Numbered from the stretch's first letter, positions 13,201-26,700 are shown. The stretch is DNA of 64,000 nucleotides from Leuctra nigra (GCA_934045905.1 OW203763.1:16188948-16252947), one strand, 5' to 3'. The notes: generated by a model from the sequence alone, not told the origin. A program made the numbers and translations.

Positions 13201-14022
13201 TTAAAGTAATAAAAATTACAAAAATATTATGTGTAATGTTTATGTACTAACTAGGTAGGTACACTCCCCCAAATAATAAACGGTACTTGGTACAAAACGT
13301 ACTGGCTGCTGGGCCGGTTCCTTGACAATCAATCCTTGTTATTATCAATGAAATCAGAGCTCACCTAAAAGAGTTAGATAATGCGTTAGCACTGACTTCA
13401 TGGGATGATGCCATCAAACCTTAATCAGTCAATTCATTTTCTTTCGAGTACCGTTTATTATTTGGGGGAGTGTACCTATTATTTTTAATCCTCTAATAAA
13501 ACACCCTAAAAAAATCTACAAAATATCCCTAAAAAATGTGTAGGTAGGCAATCTTTGCTAAAAACGCTACCTATCAATCTGGAGGCGTATTCTAGAACGT
13601 TTTCCCAATTCCATTCCTGATGGAATCCGGTCACGGCCATAAGGATTAACATTGCACCGAATCAGTTTCCATCATAATTGGGAATTTAAAGGTTCTGGAA
13701 TACGGTCCCTGCTCTCAAAGCTATATAGGGTCATTAACCATTTCCAATCGAAACTAGTTTACGGACTCAGCTGTTAAAAAATTAAAGGATTCAGAAGGCT
13801 GTGGTTCTCTATACACTCACTTGTCTTGTTGCATTTTGGATATTTCAACAAATAGCAGCATCGTACTAGGTAAGGTACCTACTTTAATTATCTTTTAAGA
13901 TCTGTACATCAAAACACAACTTGTAAACAAGACGGATAACTTACCTGATGGTTCATAATAATCTTGTGAACTATGCGTTGATAGTAGTCCAGCCGGACAC
14001 CAGAATTACTTCGACTCCGCAT
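1221..14022 (-). CDS. Phosphorylase b kinase regulatory subunit alpha, 3'-truncated by window edge
   Basis: Regulatory alpha subunit of cytosolic phosphorylase kinase, which activates glycogen phosphorylase. Coding exons by splice sites and phase: 13945-14022, 10940-11098, 10653-10776, 10077-10252, 9599-9790, 9283-9471, 8926-9078, 8442-8615, 7658-7871, 7298-7407, then 6217-6364 or 3257-3407, 2800-2872, 2485-2576, 2151-2315, 1691-1847, 1478-1614, 1221-1393. That gives about 838 codons of a family usually near 1,200; the rest lies left of the window. The start [14 protein letters not shown] matches the family. Family-like blocks include [30 protein letters not shown], LPELYxVPADRV and KPDVVVQV in the glucoamylase-like N-terminal region. 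KPDVVVQV and the [18 protein letters not shown] segment favour alpha over beta. The C-terminal calmodulin-binding region and any CaaX box are not in view. No stop or frameshift is seen. Confidence 0.93.
3257..3407 (-). other. PhK-alpha alternative exon 11b (151 nt)
   Basis: An exon with acceptor CTAG and donor GTAATT, entering in phase 0 and leaving in phase 1. It encodes [20 protein letters not shown] and continues through [20 protein letters not shown]. It is homologous to the same stretch of the family as exon 6217-6364 (shared F/YY..xDxxLM, KxxIxFL, SWxxMLxGRP). If it followed that exon, its first codons would be read GAA AGT TGA, a stop. The two therefore exclude one another in any coding mRNA. 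Confidence 0.85.
3549..3928. mobile_element. hAT-type MITE, 380 bp, TSD CCCACTGG
   Basis: Terminal inverted repeats TAGGGTTGCCAAC and GTTGGCAACCTTA enclose 380 bp with no transposase. The 8-bp direct repeat CCCACTGG lies immediately outside both ends (3541-3548 and 3929-3936), the target-site length of hAT elements. The interior repeats TCCGGA motifs. It lies in the PhK-alpha intron between the two alternative exons. Confidence 0.88.
4148..4431. mobile_element. MITE with 38-bp TIRs (hAT-like)
   Basis: ATAGACATTTATACTCACTG at the left is repeated inverted at the right for about 38 bp. A TTCAAATC copy flanks each side, shifted by one base, so the target duplication is 7-8 bp. The interior contains a TGACGTCA octamer and no coding capacity. 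It lies in the same PhK-alpha intron as the 3549 element. Confidence 0.75.
6217..6364 (-). other. PhK-alpha alternative exon 11a (148 nt)
   Basis: Acceptor TTATCAG, donor GTACTT, phase 0 in and phase 1 out. It encodes [20 protein letters not shown] and continues through [21 protein letters not shown]. It sits upstream of its partner 3257-3407 in gene order. The pair shares phase and aligned length (49 and 50 codons plus one base). Both match the family segment that ends in a GxPTITxxI-like sequence. Confidence 0.85.
6446..6871. mobile_element. Foldback MITE, 426 bp, TTAA-flanked
   Basis: Inverted arms of more than 100 bp begin GAGGCCTCCGTACGCAAACG and end with the complementary AGGCCTC. TTTAA lies on both sides, so the target is TTA or TTAA (PIF/Harbinger- or piggyBac-like; class unresolved). 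It lies in the PhK-alpha intron upstream of exon 7298-7407 in coordinates and just downstream of exon 6217-6364 on the plus strand. Confidence 0.75.
8024..8145 (-). mobile_element. Diverged tRNA-derived SINE fragment
   Basis: On the minus strand, part of a tRNA head (GGTTCGAGCCACGGTTCAGT) is followed by the same tail as the SINE at 20480-21568, ending in GTTTTCCACAGAAACCTACA. The front half of the tRNA head is missing, so this is a truncated old copy. Confidence 0.75.
11279..12056. mobile_element. Tc1/mariner-like non-autonomous element, 778 bp
   Basis: CCAGGTGGCGCAAAAAAAAT at the left matches the reverse complement of the right end, CCGGGTGGTGCAAAAAAATC, and similarity extends about 80 bp inward. 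A TA dinucleotide flanks each end (11277-11278, 12057-12058), as for Tc1/mariner insertions. There is no transposase frame. It lies in PhK-alpha intron 1. Confidence 0.8.
13256..13478. mobile_element. Small MITE with 31-bp TIRs
   Basis: TAGGTACACTCCCCCAAATA and onward to AACGGTAC (31 bp) is repeated inverted at the right end. The element is 223 bp, non-coding, in PhK-alpha intron 1. Confidence 0.8.
13589..13701. mobile_element. 113-bp MITE, same family as 18080-18192
   Basis: Ends TATTCTAGAAC and GTTCTGGAATA are imperfect inverted repeats. A related copy in the opposite orientation lies at 18080-18192, sharing the CATCA..AATGGAAT and GTTAATCCTTATxGCCGTGA cores. Two copies in one window suggest an abundant family. 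Confidence 0.7.
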
Positions 14023-17000
14023 TGTGAATGTCTGGTTATCGCCTGCTTAAAAGGGTTAAATTTACAAGTGTGAAGAATTAAATATTACCAATTTTACACT
14101 TTTTTCTAAAATTCAGTAGTAACATTCCGCAGGTAGGAGGCAAGTAAAACTATTTTTCCGAATGTGTGTATTATCATCTGAGTAGGTATCTGTGTAGGTA
14201 GTTAGGTAGTAGCATGTAACAGACAGGTTTGATTGACTGCAGACAGGGTAGGTACCTAGATAGTAAGGAAGTAATAAGGTAGGTAGAGTTCGGCCTGTAG
14301 AGGTTAGTAAATAACCTTGAAAGGTTGTGGGATGGAAGGTGAATATGAATAATTTCTAGGTAATTATAGCTTACCTTTGAGATAAAAATGTCATAGACGC
14401 CTGATATTATACCAAATAGGTATCAATTACACTCACAAACTTTACATTTTATCGAATTACACGAAAGAATGAATGAAAATGAGGTCAAAATGACGAAATG
14501 GTAACGTGAACGTCAATGTCAAGCAACAAGCAAAGAACAGCTGTGAGGCGAGTGCTGAGTGCTGAGTGACTTTTGCGCATGCCTGTCACATTCACGCGGT
14601 AAAGCTTGAACATAATTGTTTTCAATTTCATTGAAATTTAATGATTATAAAATCGTTTATATAGAAATGATCAACGATGGCATTCAATAAAATAACATGT
14701 TTCTCTCATCCCCAAAAGCCTGGACCATTTTTTATCTTCAAATTGGTCTCAAGAAGTCCATGTAGATATATTATACTCCATGTGTTTTTAATTTTATGTA
14801 TATTATGTACTGCATACGCATACTAGGAATCCTAAATATTAGCAAGCATTATGATTCAGATTTTAATTAACAGCATTTGCAATAAAACTTGAACTAAATT
14901 GGTAATTAATATCAATCTGAGATATAAATAAGATCTAATTGATAACGCTTGAGGTCGAGTGCCAATTTTTTCTAGCTCGTACTAACTGAAGAGCCCAGAG
15001 AGAGGCTTCTCCATGACTCTCAGCTGAAAGAGAAAATCACTCATTGTCATTTTAAGTCTAAAATTTTGTTATAAGTTTTTACAATTTATTCAAGTTCCGT
15101 CCATGGTCGTATGACTAGGTATTTGTATTTGCACTATTGAATGTAAGATCCTCAAAATAATTATTACCTAATTTTATTTCTTTATTTGCCTGTCTGTCAT
15201 CTGGCAGGGTAGCACAGTGTGGGGCTATGATAATATTAAGTACAGATATAGGTAGACAATACATAATATTATTTCAATTCAATTTGCATACGGTACATTT
15301 AATAGGTATACATAGGAAAGACAAGCAAGACAGCTACCTCTCTCTTCATAGGCAGTACACAAAATGTACCAATAACAAATATTAGATAATACGGGTCATA
15401 ACATAATTCATATCATGCGAGATTATGATTCAGATGAGATCCAACTAACTTATTATTTATGTGTAAATAGGTAAAGAACAGAAGAATGTAACCAATTCTC
15501 AATAAATATCGATACAAACTGGCAAGATATAGCAAAAGATGCTAGTTATACAAATAAGAGGAAACGAGTATCTTCATCAGTACCTAATAAAATATTTTAA
15601 TAAATTGTAAATGAAATATCTTTTAACCTCTGTCGTCTAAATGAATTCAAAATATTTCACTGGAGACCAAAAGTGATGTAAACATAAAAAAAGGATTTAT
15701 TTAACTGGGCACTAGAAGCCCCCATTCGATTCTTTGAGATAACATGTGTAAAGTGAAAATAATCCGGCCGGCCCAGATATTTTTCATTTCATACATCCCA
15801 TCTTATCATCCTAATTTCAATGGAAGTTTTCCATAAAACCCAGTGTATTATTACCGATTATTATTTTTAAATCCTTCACTCATTACAGCACTCCCAATAA
15901 TAGTTTGCAGTGCTGGTGACAGGCATCGTAGTTTTCAAGTCTGTATAACTGCAGCCACTGTCAGAACTGAAACATGCCACGAGATCCAGAATTTTGTATG
16001 AAAGAAAACCGATCAAACGCCTTCTGGGCAGAAAGACATAACACAAAAGCATTTTTGAGTGGTTTGTGTTTTTCATTAATCATCCACAGGGATAAACAAA
16101 CAATTAATATATAAAATGAAAACAAGATATTTATTTAAAAAATTACCACTAGGCTACTTGATGGCTAAGCCCTTTATCTGAATACGAATTGAAAGAATAG
16201 AAATACTATTACGTATGTATTATGTTTATTACTATTATGTGAATAGATTTACAAATATTTAGTGTTACGACTTTCTGCCTGAAGTCATTGACATGCAAGC
16301 ACTGGACTTCTATTTATTTTACAGATTACATTTTGTCACATTTTAGAAGCAGCTAACTAATGTACCTATAAATCTTTGGCCGTTTTAAGGATTAACAACT
16401 TCGATTAATGAAATATAAATTATAATACACCCTGCCTAGTACAGAAAATTAACTATTTTTTAACTTCAATAAAAAATGTTTAACAACATAGCACAACTCA
16501 ATAATCACATTGAATTGAATACCACAATAATGTCATAAATGTTTTGAGTACCTAATTAATTACCAACTCTGATTGATCCATATGGCACAACATATTCATT
16601 AGGAACTATTAACTTTCATCAGAAACCATTTCCACGACAGAGTCTTACTTCAATCAAATCATACATTAACGGTCAAGAAATAAAGCAAAAAGAGTTTGAT
16701 ATTGACTGTCATAAATACATAGCAATAATATTTAAGTATAAGATAAAAGATTCTTAGGTGTTTTCTAAAACGCACATTCATTGGACTCACTATCACCGGT
16801 TCTCAACCATTGTGAAATCTTGATAAAAATATCTAAATCTAGAAGAATGACCAGATTAATTTGATAGAAAATGTATTGTGATTGAAATTTGTTAGCTAGT
16901 TGTCATTTCACATGTTGTTCATAATTGGCAGGAACCCACTGTACGAGTTATTTTGATGGATAACATACAAATCCCTTTATCATATAAAGGTCGTTATGTA

Positions 17001-17750
17001 AACATTGAACCGATTCTTTTAAAACTTTCTAAATATCATATTATGTACATTCTTTTCGAACTCTGACATCACTTAGGGCAAAATATTGCAATCGGAAGAT
17101 ATTGGCATTATTGTTTGTTGAAATGGAACAGTGCTATTGATACCAAATGGAATGTATGGGTGGTATTTTAATTTTGTATGCTTATACACCCATGGGCAAA
17201 ACAATGGGCATTTGGCCCATCTGAACAATGTGTTGTTAATATAATCAGTGATAGCCGATGGGCAAAACCAAGCAAGTAAATTTGCGAATATACTATTCAC
17301 ATCAGTACCATATCTAGTTAATGTGTACACCCACTTCCAATAGTTCCTATACCGGTTTCCCATATACCAACATGGAGATTTGGCTGGTTTCTTTTGACGC
17401 TGACCCTATAGACTACAGACATGAAATAATTTGTACTACTAACTGCTAATTGATCTCTAATTGATTGTTTCATAAAATATCTAGAAATATTAAAGAGTTG
17501 CATATAATTTCCTTATTTCCAGAGGAGTTCAATTACCACATTTGTGGTTTGGCAGTGTCACTTTGATAAGTCTTATTAAGTTATTATATTTAAATATGTG
17601 GTGTGTGCATAAGACATTTACATTGGCTGTGAGAATAAATGAGAGCCCATCATTCCATTGGGTATTATTTCAAAAAATTGCTATTTTACCAAGAAATTAA
17701 GGTAGATTCTTCCAAGATATTATAATCCAATATCTTCCGTTTGCTGCACC
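14023..17750. other. Intergenic region between PhK-alpha 5' end and DENND5 3' end
   Basis: PhK-alpha starts at 14022 and DENND5 stops at 17751, both on the minus strand, so this stretch holds the DENND5 3' UTR and the PhK-alpha promoter and 5' UTR. A possible acceptor (TTTTAAG) lies just 5' of the PhK-alpha ATG, so a separate non-coding first exon is likely. A SINE-tail fragment is visible at about 15770-15840 (ATTTTTCA..CAATGGAAGTTTTCCA). I see no credible coding exon; short open frames here have no recognisable product. Confidence 0.6.
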
Positions 17751-20700
17751 TTATTCAGCGATACCTTGTGTAATCGAGTTTTCAAGTACGATATCAAACT
17801 CATCAAGACTCTCGAGTATTTGTTCAAGGAACGTGAGTAGTGTGGGATTTCGAAGGAATGACTGCTCTTCATACATCTCAGACGTTGCTCGTATGTTGGC
17901 AAGTGAAGGGAGCATTCGGTGCAATAACCTTCGTCTTGAAACAAAAAGAAACACTAGATTAGAAAGAGTGCACATGTATATTATGTAGATGCCATAAATT
18001 TAAACAAAATTGTACAATTATGTATACAAATAACTTGGGTTCCAATTTTGCAGTAAAGGTGACAGTCTAACTGGGACCCTATTCTAGAACTTTTAAATTC
18101 CCAATTCCACTATAATTCAATTCCATACAATGTTAATCCTTATAGCCGTGACTGAATTCCATCAGAATGGAATTGGAAAATCGTTCTAGAATAGACCTCC
18201 TGGTCAGCAAAGCATATAGGTACATATAAAAGGTATGATTAATTGATTACGTACAACATTGTGCCTGAAGATTTGGTTAAAATGTGATCTACTTCTTAGT
18301 TCAATGTTTGAATCAATGTTTATTCACAACAGTTCACTGTACTCACCTAGCTCCAAGACAAACGAAGAGTTGAAACTTTCCATCCTTGCCGAGTGATGAA
18401 CTGGAGTTGCTGATTTGTTCCATGAGACTGCAGTACACTTTCATCACCTCTCGTTCCTGCCTGTTCTCATTGTCTTCTGCTTCCTCAAGCAGATTCAACT
18501 CAAACTGCTCCTTAGCACGGACTGGAAAACAATGTGAAGGTCCTTATCAACACTCTGTACTCAGCCTTTGACCCAGACAGTTGTGTCTATACTCAAGGGT
18601 TGTATCATGGAAAAGCACTCCGGACCATCATGCCAGAGACCCAAATCCGTTCCACGTAAACCTGACTAAGGTATTTTGTGGCTTTGTTGGGATGGTTACC
18701 AAATAACTTAAGTAAATACTGCATCCTTCCAAACCATTCTTCCATAATTTTTTCGAATACATACCAAAAACACAAATTATGTGAAGAACAAAAGAAATGA
18801 TACGACAACAAAAGAGGTTGAGAACAGAAAGAGAGTAAAATAATTAAAATACTAACCAAAGTAGTCCCAGATGTAGAGATTCCTCCCAAATAACCTGGCC
18901 GATTTAAAGCCAGTGAGAAACACCTGATCCAGACAGTAGACGAGACCAAGTTCTCCACAGAGAAGAACTGTGAGCGACGTTCGTTCCTTGTCAGGCTGGC
19001 GACGGTAGTAGAGCTTCACAATATTGTTCACCGCATCACCTGCAAGAAGTGTCATTATTTCATCATGTAGCAAAGTCATAACTAGGGGTGCTAAATGATA
19101 GATATTTTACTATCATAAGAAATAACCAATTTCACAACTTTGTCCACCATTCAAATTCTTACAACGGACTTAACCAGCTTTCGTGCCTATTTATAGATAA
19201 TCTAGTGACTTGACACACGACATATGGACCTACCAGTCAAGGTATGTTTAAAAAAAAACATAAAACATATGGACACTTTGGCGTGACAAGTGGTACATAT
19301 TTTGTACTTTACCTAGCAAATGCTGTATGTCTGGAATGGAGAGCCTTGTGTCTGTGGACCGGCGTGGAATGCTTGGACTGCGACATCGCGGTGGTGTCTG
19401 GCAAGCTTCGACCAGATCTTCACTGGCAATGTGTCTCGGAACGAGTTCACCAACCAGTAGACGTTCCAGAGAGCCGTCGTCGATGCCTCGACCGAGCCAA
19501 CGGCCGCACGGAAACCTGTGCAAGTGATAAATGTTACGGAGTACATTTTAAATTCAGATTTCTAACATATGAGTAGTAGTATGTGTTTTTACACCAGACT
19601 GAAATGAAATAACCAGAAAAAAAAAATCTCAATTAATAGACATTAAATGGAAAATGAAGGCAAACATTTCTGTGTCCATTTGTAAACCGGAAACAGCAAA
19701 CAACAAACTTATCAGAAAAAAATTACTTGATTATTATGCTTATAAAAAATTGCATACATCAAATGAACTACAACATTTCTTTGTTTCATAACGCCATACC
19801 ATATTCTCAACATAACACAACTTTTTTAACACCAACATAACACCAAGCTAACCTTTTAATCTAAAATCTCACATTGTAAAACTGGTGGAGTGGAACTGAA
19901 GACTTACTTGTACATGTGAGCTGTGATCTCGTTCCTGACGACTACGTGTTCTACCATCCACTTGGGCGAGAGGCCGGAGTTGTCATGGCCGATTCTCAAC
20001 GATGTTAACACCCCAAGGTTCTTGTGCTGAAATATACAAACTTGCCATGTATAGAATCTTCAGGCCAGTGAAAACAGTATGAAACTGAAAGGTCCAACTA
20101 ATTAAGATATGGCAGTTTGCATGCTCAAGTTTTTGTGGAAACAACATTTCACCTGTTTTCAGTTAGGAAATAAAGGTCATGACTCATGAATGTTGTATTG
20201 AGTTGTATTGTACTGTTGGTCATGTAAGTATTGTTGGAATGGTAGGTACGACAAATTATTCCATCAACAACAATATTATACCTATCAATTATTAGGTTAC
20301 TATTTAGTAACTCAAATCACCAAAAATGTTGCATAATGATTAAGAAATATCTCGTCGGAGGGGAGTTTTATTCTGCTTTCAACACAACATACAAATCGTG
20401 TAATTCATTAAATATTTCACAATATAATAGACAGGAGTGGCCATTTCATATTTCACTGCTGTCCAAATACGTAAACTAATATGAAGGGATGTGTGTTGTG
20501 AAAAATATCCGACCGAACCGGGGCTCGAACCCGGGATCTCTCACTTGCCGGGCGAGAGCTCTACCAACTGAGCTACCCGATCGGACGGACGGACATTTGA
20601 CACAACGCACTGATGAGGGTTAGAGATCTCCTAGGAGAATGGAATGAAGGTAATGATTGGACATTACAAGCTATCAGACCATCGGTAACGATACTGTCAC

Positions 20701-23700
20701 CATGTCTCTTTGCACTTGCGTGCGCAACCCTCTTTTACTCGACTTAACGAGTTGCTTTTCAGCTCGAATGATGAGAATGTAGGTTTCTGTGGAAAACTTC
20801 CATGGAGGCAGGATGATATGAAGGGATGTGTGTTGTGAAAAATATCCGACCGAACCGGGGCTCGAACCCGGGATCTCTCACTTGCCGGGCGAGAGCTCTA
20901 CCAACTGAGCTACCCGATCGGACGGACGGACATTTGACACAACGCACTGATGAGGGTTAGAGATCTCCTAGGAGAATGGAATGAAGGTAATGATTGGACA
21001 TTACAAGCTATCAGACCATCGGTAACGATACTGTCACCATGTCTCTTTGCACTTGCGTGCGCAACCCTCTTTTACTCGACTTAACGAGTTGCTTTTCGCT
21101 AAGTCGAGATCCCGAGATCTCGATTAACGAGATCCCGGGTTCGAGCCCCGGTTCGGTCGGATATTTTTCACAACACACATCCCTTCATATCATCCTGCCT
21201 CCATGGAAGTTTTCCACAGAAACCTACATTCTCATCATTCGAGCTGAAAAGCAACTCGTTAAGTCGAGTAAAAGAGGGTTGCGCACGCAAGTGCAAAGAG
21301 ACATGGTGACAGTATCGTTACCGATGGTCTGATAGCTTGTAATGTCCAATCATTACCTTCATTCCATTCTCCTAGGAGATCTCTAACCCTCATCAGTGCG
21401 TTGTGTCAAATGTCCGTCCGTCCGATCGGGTAGCTCAGTTGGTAGAGCTCTCGCCCGGCAAGTGAGAGATCCCGGGTTCGAGCCCCGGTTCGGTCGGATA
21501 TTTTTCACAACACACATCCCTTCATATCATCCTGCCTCCATGGAAGTTTTCCACAGAAACCTACATTCTACGTAAACTAACTAAAATCAATGTTTTTGTG
21601 AAAACATCTCACTGCCCTACTGATATACCCGAGCGACATGAATCACCCAAAAACAAAATGAGTCAAATGACAGATTCAGGCTGTCATAAAATCCAATCCA
21701 CCTTCCTAGGTTGTATACGCAAATGTACAAAGAAGTTGGTTATATGTTATTGTTCTTACATGGAATACAAACTCCAGTGCTCCATGAGGTATTGGTACAG
21801 GGGCAGTCTCTCCAAGGGTTCCCGATATCGCTACCCAAGAGTTAGCCGTCGTTGTGGCAGCACTCGTTTTCCGTGACGGAAATATCACCACGCGGTAAGT
21901 CATCTCTAAGCAATCAAACACAAAACCAATATGATTACTTTAAAGAACAATTCTTATCTTGCCCATTTAGAGAGGTCAATGAACCTTTTGCAAACTATTT
22001 GCTATTACTTAACTGCTCTTCAAATATAATAAATAAGATTTAAGCTAAGAATTGAAGGTAAAATGCAGTATTGTTACAAGAAAAAAAGTTACACTCTCTT
22101 GCCCACAACAAAATGGGTCTGCATCTAAGGTATAAAGTAGGCAGTAAATACCTATTAGATTCTACAGTGCATGATTTGAAGATTTTAATATTTTGAAAAA
22201 CAGTTTGAAGCCGGTAAAAAATAACATCAACTGATGGCCCTTTCATTGGTATCCAAACTCAATGAAGAAAACCAGGATTACCATTCAATTACATAATGAT
22301 AATTGCACCTAGATTTACAACAAATTATGGCTTTTTGGGCCAATAAAGTCGCAAAATCTGAAGTTCTGAACACACTAACTAATCCACAATTTTGCATTAT
22401 TGAAAAGGACACAAAGAACATAACTGCAATAAAATATATCAATACAACATTCCTATTGAAACTGGCATAGCATTAAAAATGAAATAAAACACCTATATAG
22501 AAATAGTTTCAGTTAAATCCAACTTACTAGTATTTGTGTAGGTATTGGTGAAGCAAAAGTAGTCCACTGCATTGAGAGTAAGCAAATGATAGAGGAATTG
22601 CTCTTTTTCATCCTCGCAACGTAAGAAAGCTGAACGCTTATACTGGCTTCTCAACAGGGCAGTATCACTCAATATTGTCCGCAGATGTCTCGACAGCAGT
22701 TTCTTCTCCAGGGATAGTCGGACCCATGCCCTCGCAAAACCAATGTGTGTCTTGATGTCGGGCATTGATTGAACGCTTCGCATGTCGAATGTTAACGATA
22801 CAGGCAGAGGTTGAAGTATTGGTTGTTCATTGCCCGCAAGGAGTTTACGTTCGACTGGAGTTCGCTTCTCCGGTGACTTTTTCCGTTCCCGGCTCCGTGT
22901 CGGTGGAGTTAGATCAGTTTCGAGAGCCATCGAAGAGAGGTCTGTAAAGTGCAATTGCCGACATAAACCTAATGACGATAGACTTTATGCTTCAGGCTAC
23001 AACAGGATTTATGTGTAAGTAACCAAGTACCTACATGATTTTCTGTATCAAAACATAGTTCAAAGACTTTCTATTCAAATTTATAAGCAATTTCTGTTTC
23101 AAATAGTTATACATTAACATGATATAATATAATTTTCTCTATTATGACGACATGTCTATAAAGAAGAATACAGGTACTACCATGAGCGGGGATTACATTC
23201 ATTATAACTTTCTCTACAGTCAAATTAAACTAATTGCCTAATATTGTAAATGTAAATTAACATTCTGGTCTTTGCAAACAGAAACTACACCAAGATTGCA
23301 CAAGTGTTCAGGAAACTTAGTGACTTGTGGCTGTGCTTGCTCTCAATAAATAGGTACCTAAGTCTAACAAGATCCATATAATATGCCAATGAAGCAAGCA
23401 CAAGTCAAAGTTATCTAATACTCTACTCTGTATCAATTATGTCTATACAATTTTTTTTTTGCATTTTTCCTCAAATAATTAAGAAATAGTCTGAAAGTAA
23501 TGCTAAGTCCAGATTTCAATTTTTCATTTATGTTATGTAAATTGTCAAAAATGGCTTACAGAAAATGTGAAAGGCTTAAACATGAATGATGTTCATGTTA
23601 ATTCCACGACACACACCCAAAGTTCTTTTTCTAACCCAGCACACTGCACAGCATATAGTCAAGAACAGCGGAAACCATTGTGAAATATCCTTGCAGGTAG

Positions 23701-26700
23701 AAAGTAGAAGTTTTTATTAGCAATTATAACAATCACATCTATGTTGGTACAGAACAAAAGCTGAACATGTTGAAGGAAGAGAAGACAGGCACCTCACCAT
23801 CCCCCGGCTATCATCTTTGTATTTAATCAAGCCTACCTCCGAATGATCGAGCAGCATGCAGATTATTAGTCTTGTTGCTACCACCTCTGAAAACATACAT
23901 TCTTCTCTTTGCTGTAAGGACAATAATTAGAAAAATGTTAATATATTAGTCGATATTGTTTCTCTGACAATTTATCTGCCACCCACAACATAATGCAACC
24001 AAAGTATAGATCTCAAGACATATCTACAAGTGATACAAATTTCTTGATTTGACTATATTTATTGTTGGAATGGTCTAAAACATACTTCATAGTTAATTTC
24101 ACAAAATATTAATGTCAAAAAACTTTAGAAGTACTATTATACAGAGACCAAATCAACCAATAGATATGGGTAGACACATTTTTCTATCTATGATTGTTGA
24201 AGTGGAAGATGTTGTCAAGATATGAAGGTAGGTACTTACAATCACATCAAACAATACTGCACAAAACAAGAGAACTTAGTATTAAGTAGAGAAGCAAGAC
24301 TAGACAATGAACTAGACTGGCCCTAACATCACCACTTACCCAACGTTGTGCTCAAATAAGAAGCTATTGCATAAATATTCTTCGACTGAAAGGTGATAAG
24401 CAATCCAGGGACACCAAACTTTGGCCTTGCGACACACTGAGACACTGAGACAAAACAACCACAAAAGGGAAAAAAATGAAAAGGGCAGACAAATCTATGC
24501 AATGTGCTACACTAGTCCTAGTACAATAATATTAACATCAATAATGGTCTGTCAATGCAAATAAGTTGCCGAAGTTTGCAAGGTCTCTTTCTCCCCATCA
24601 AAGAACGATAACAAACTTGTCACAATGCAACGATGATTTAAATAATCTCAGATATCTGAAAAATATATTGAACATGTTGTTTGTAGTAAAATCACTTGAG
24701 ACATTTCTGTTAACAAACAATGACCAAGGCTATATAGTACAAATTGACTCAAGTCAATTGTCATACAACACTTGAAGTTAGCATCCACATTGTTTAAAAT
24801 AACTTAGTAGACTATAACTTAAGTATTCATGTAATTGTCGAACATAATTATTTAAATCATCATTCATACGAGAGACCTGATAAATATTGTGGCATGCTTA
24901 AAACACTGTATGTACACGTGACAACACCAAATATTGATACCACAATAGTTTACGTACAGTCTAGTCGCTTCCGTAGTACACACCAAGCCAAGGCTGCATT
25001 TTTAAATTAAAACCAATGAATTAATTTATGCATTGTTATGAGTTTTCTTAACCTCAGAGCTAGAAGGGCGGAAGTCCATTCATTTTCTTGATTTTGCATT
25101 GCACACTTTTGGAATAATGTACATAAGTAACATTATTCTATCAATTGACATTTAACTCATGTCAAGTATTGAAGTGTTCTCTTACACAATATGACTCAAG
25201 TCACCAGAACCAAAAAATACTGGATTTAATAGTTCTCAAGAATCATTGAATTGGACTACCGCCCTTCTATCTCTGAGGTACAGTTATACCTTAATGTAAG
25301 TTAAACTACTCCATACCCAGCATACATCACAGACAGTAAGTTAAAACAGGTTGTAACATAACACCCAATGAAAACTGCTAGTAGCCGCTAGCCGGTAACA
25401 TTTGGGATTACATTCAGTTTCAAACTAATAAACAGAACAGTTAAGATTGTTTGTGAAAACTTATATAGGAATCATATAACAGTAAGATTAATATAGGTAA
25501 AGAAATAAAATGCTCAGAACTACACTCCAAAAAGTCAACCCAAACTTGCAAAAATAAAGCACTGGTACAGTTATGATTTTTGTCTGAAATAATGATAACG
25601 ATAATGATAATAGCTTCATATAAAGCTATTAGCTTAAAATTAGCTATAAATTAGCTTAAATTGTATTTGTTTTGTAAACACTACCTTTTGTTATTTACTA
25701 AAGCCTTCCAGATAGTTTTTCTATTTCTGGTCAGAAAAAATACAACTGTAACTCTACTTCAAAAGCAAATAGGTAGGTACACATTTTTTTGCACGTAAGT
25801 CAAACTAAACTATACACCAGGGGCTAGATTCACGAAAGGTATTATCTACTAATACGTAGGTATTATCTTTTGATTTAATACCAAAAACACCATGTTAAAT
25901 GAAATATAATACCAAAGATAGTATGTATAGGCATCCTGCGTGAGAAAAGGTTGCCATAGTAACCTATACAAAAGTATAGGGAAAAACAAATCTGACAGCG
26001 GCAATCCAATTCTCATATTTTGAGTGATTACTTGTGAAAGAAAGATATTTAAGTAAGTACAAGCTAATAATAATACGCAATATTTATCTTTACACATGTT
26101 TAAGTTAAATATTCATCTGATAAATATGATTTATAGCTATTATTTATAGCTTTGACACATTTCCCCTACCATAGCAGCCTCCATTTTTCTACCACTGTGA
26201 CGTCACGAGCAGGATTCCTATTAGGAGATAATACTTTTTGTGAATCTGGCCCCAGAAGTGTAATTCAAGATCATCTCTGAGCCTCAAAATTCAGGGAGCT
26301 GTTAAATGTCCAATCACCGTGCTTTTTCTGTACATAAATAGGTATTTTATGTGAGTAAAAATGGTAGTGGCTCTCTGGTGCACTTTTGAAACCACTCGTC
26401 CTGTCTCCAGAGTGTTAATCCCTAATTATTATCCCTAGTTATTAGTTTATATGAAATTTACACTAGCCCTGAAAATTCCAAGACAAAGTCATTTTACCTG
26501 GAGTCAGGAAGCTGGGGTCGATAGGTTTCGAGGTCTCGTTGCATTCCTCCAGCTCTTGGTAGTTTGTGAGGTGCGACCATAGAGCAGATTTGCCCTTAAA
26601 AATGATGAACACAAATTTTATAGTTAAAAGAATAGTCCGACCAAGAAACACTTCTCCTCATTGAAGTCTGGGGTGATCATCTTTCTGCACTGCGAGGCGT

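Noticed and set aside
17073..17363. 96-codon minus-strand ORF downstream of DENND5
   Set aside because: It lies in the probable DENND5 3' UTR, has no recognisable motif and no splice context.
21424..21496. tRNA-Ala(GGC) gene
   Set aside because: A cloverleaf can be drawn, but acceptor pairs are largely wobble, three or more copies share a SINE tail, and the block has a SINE-type target duplication.
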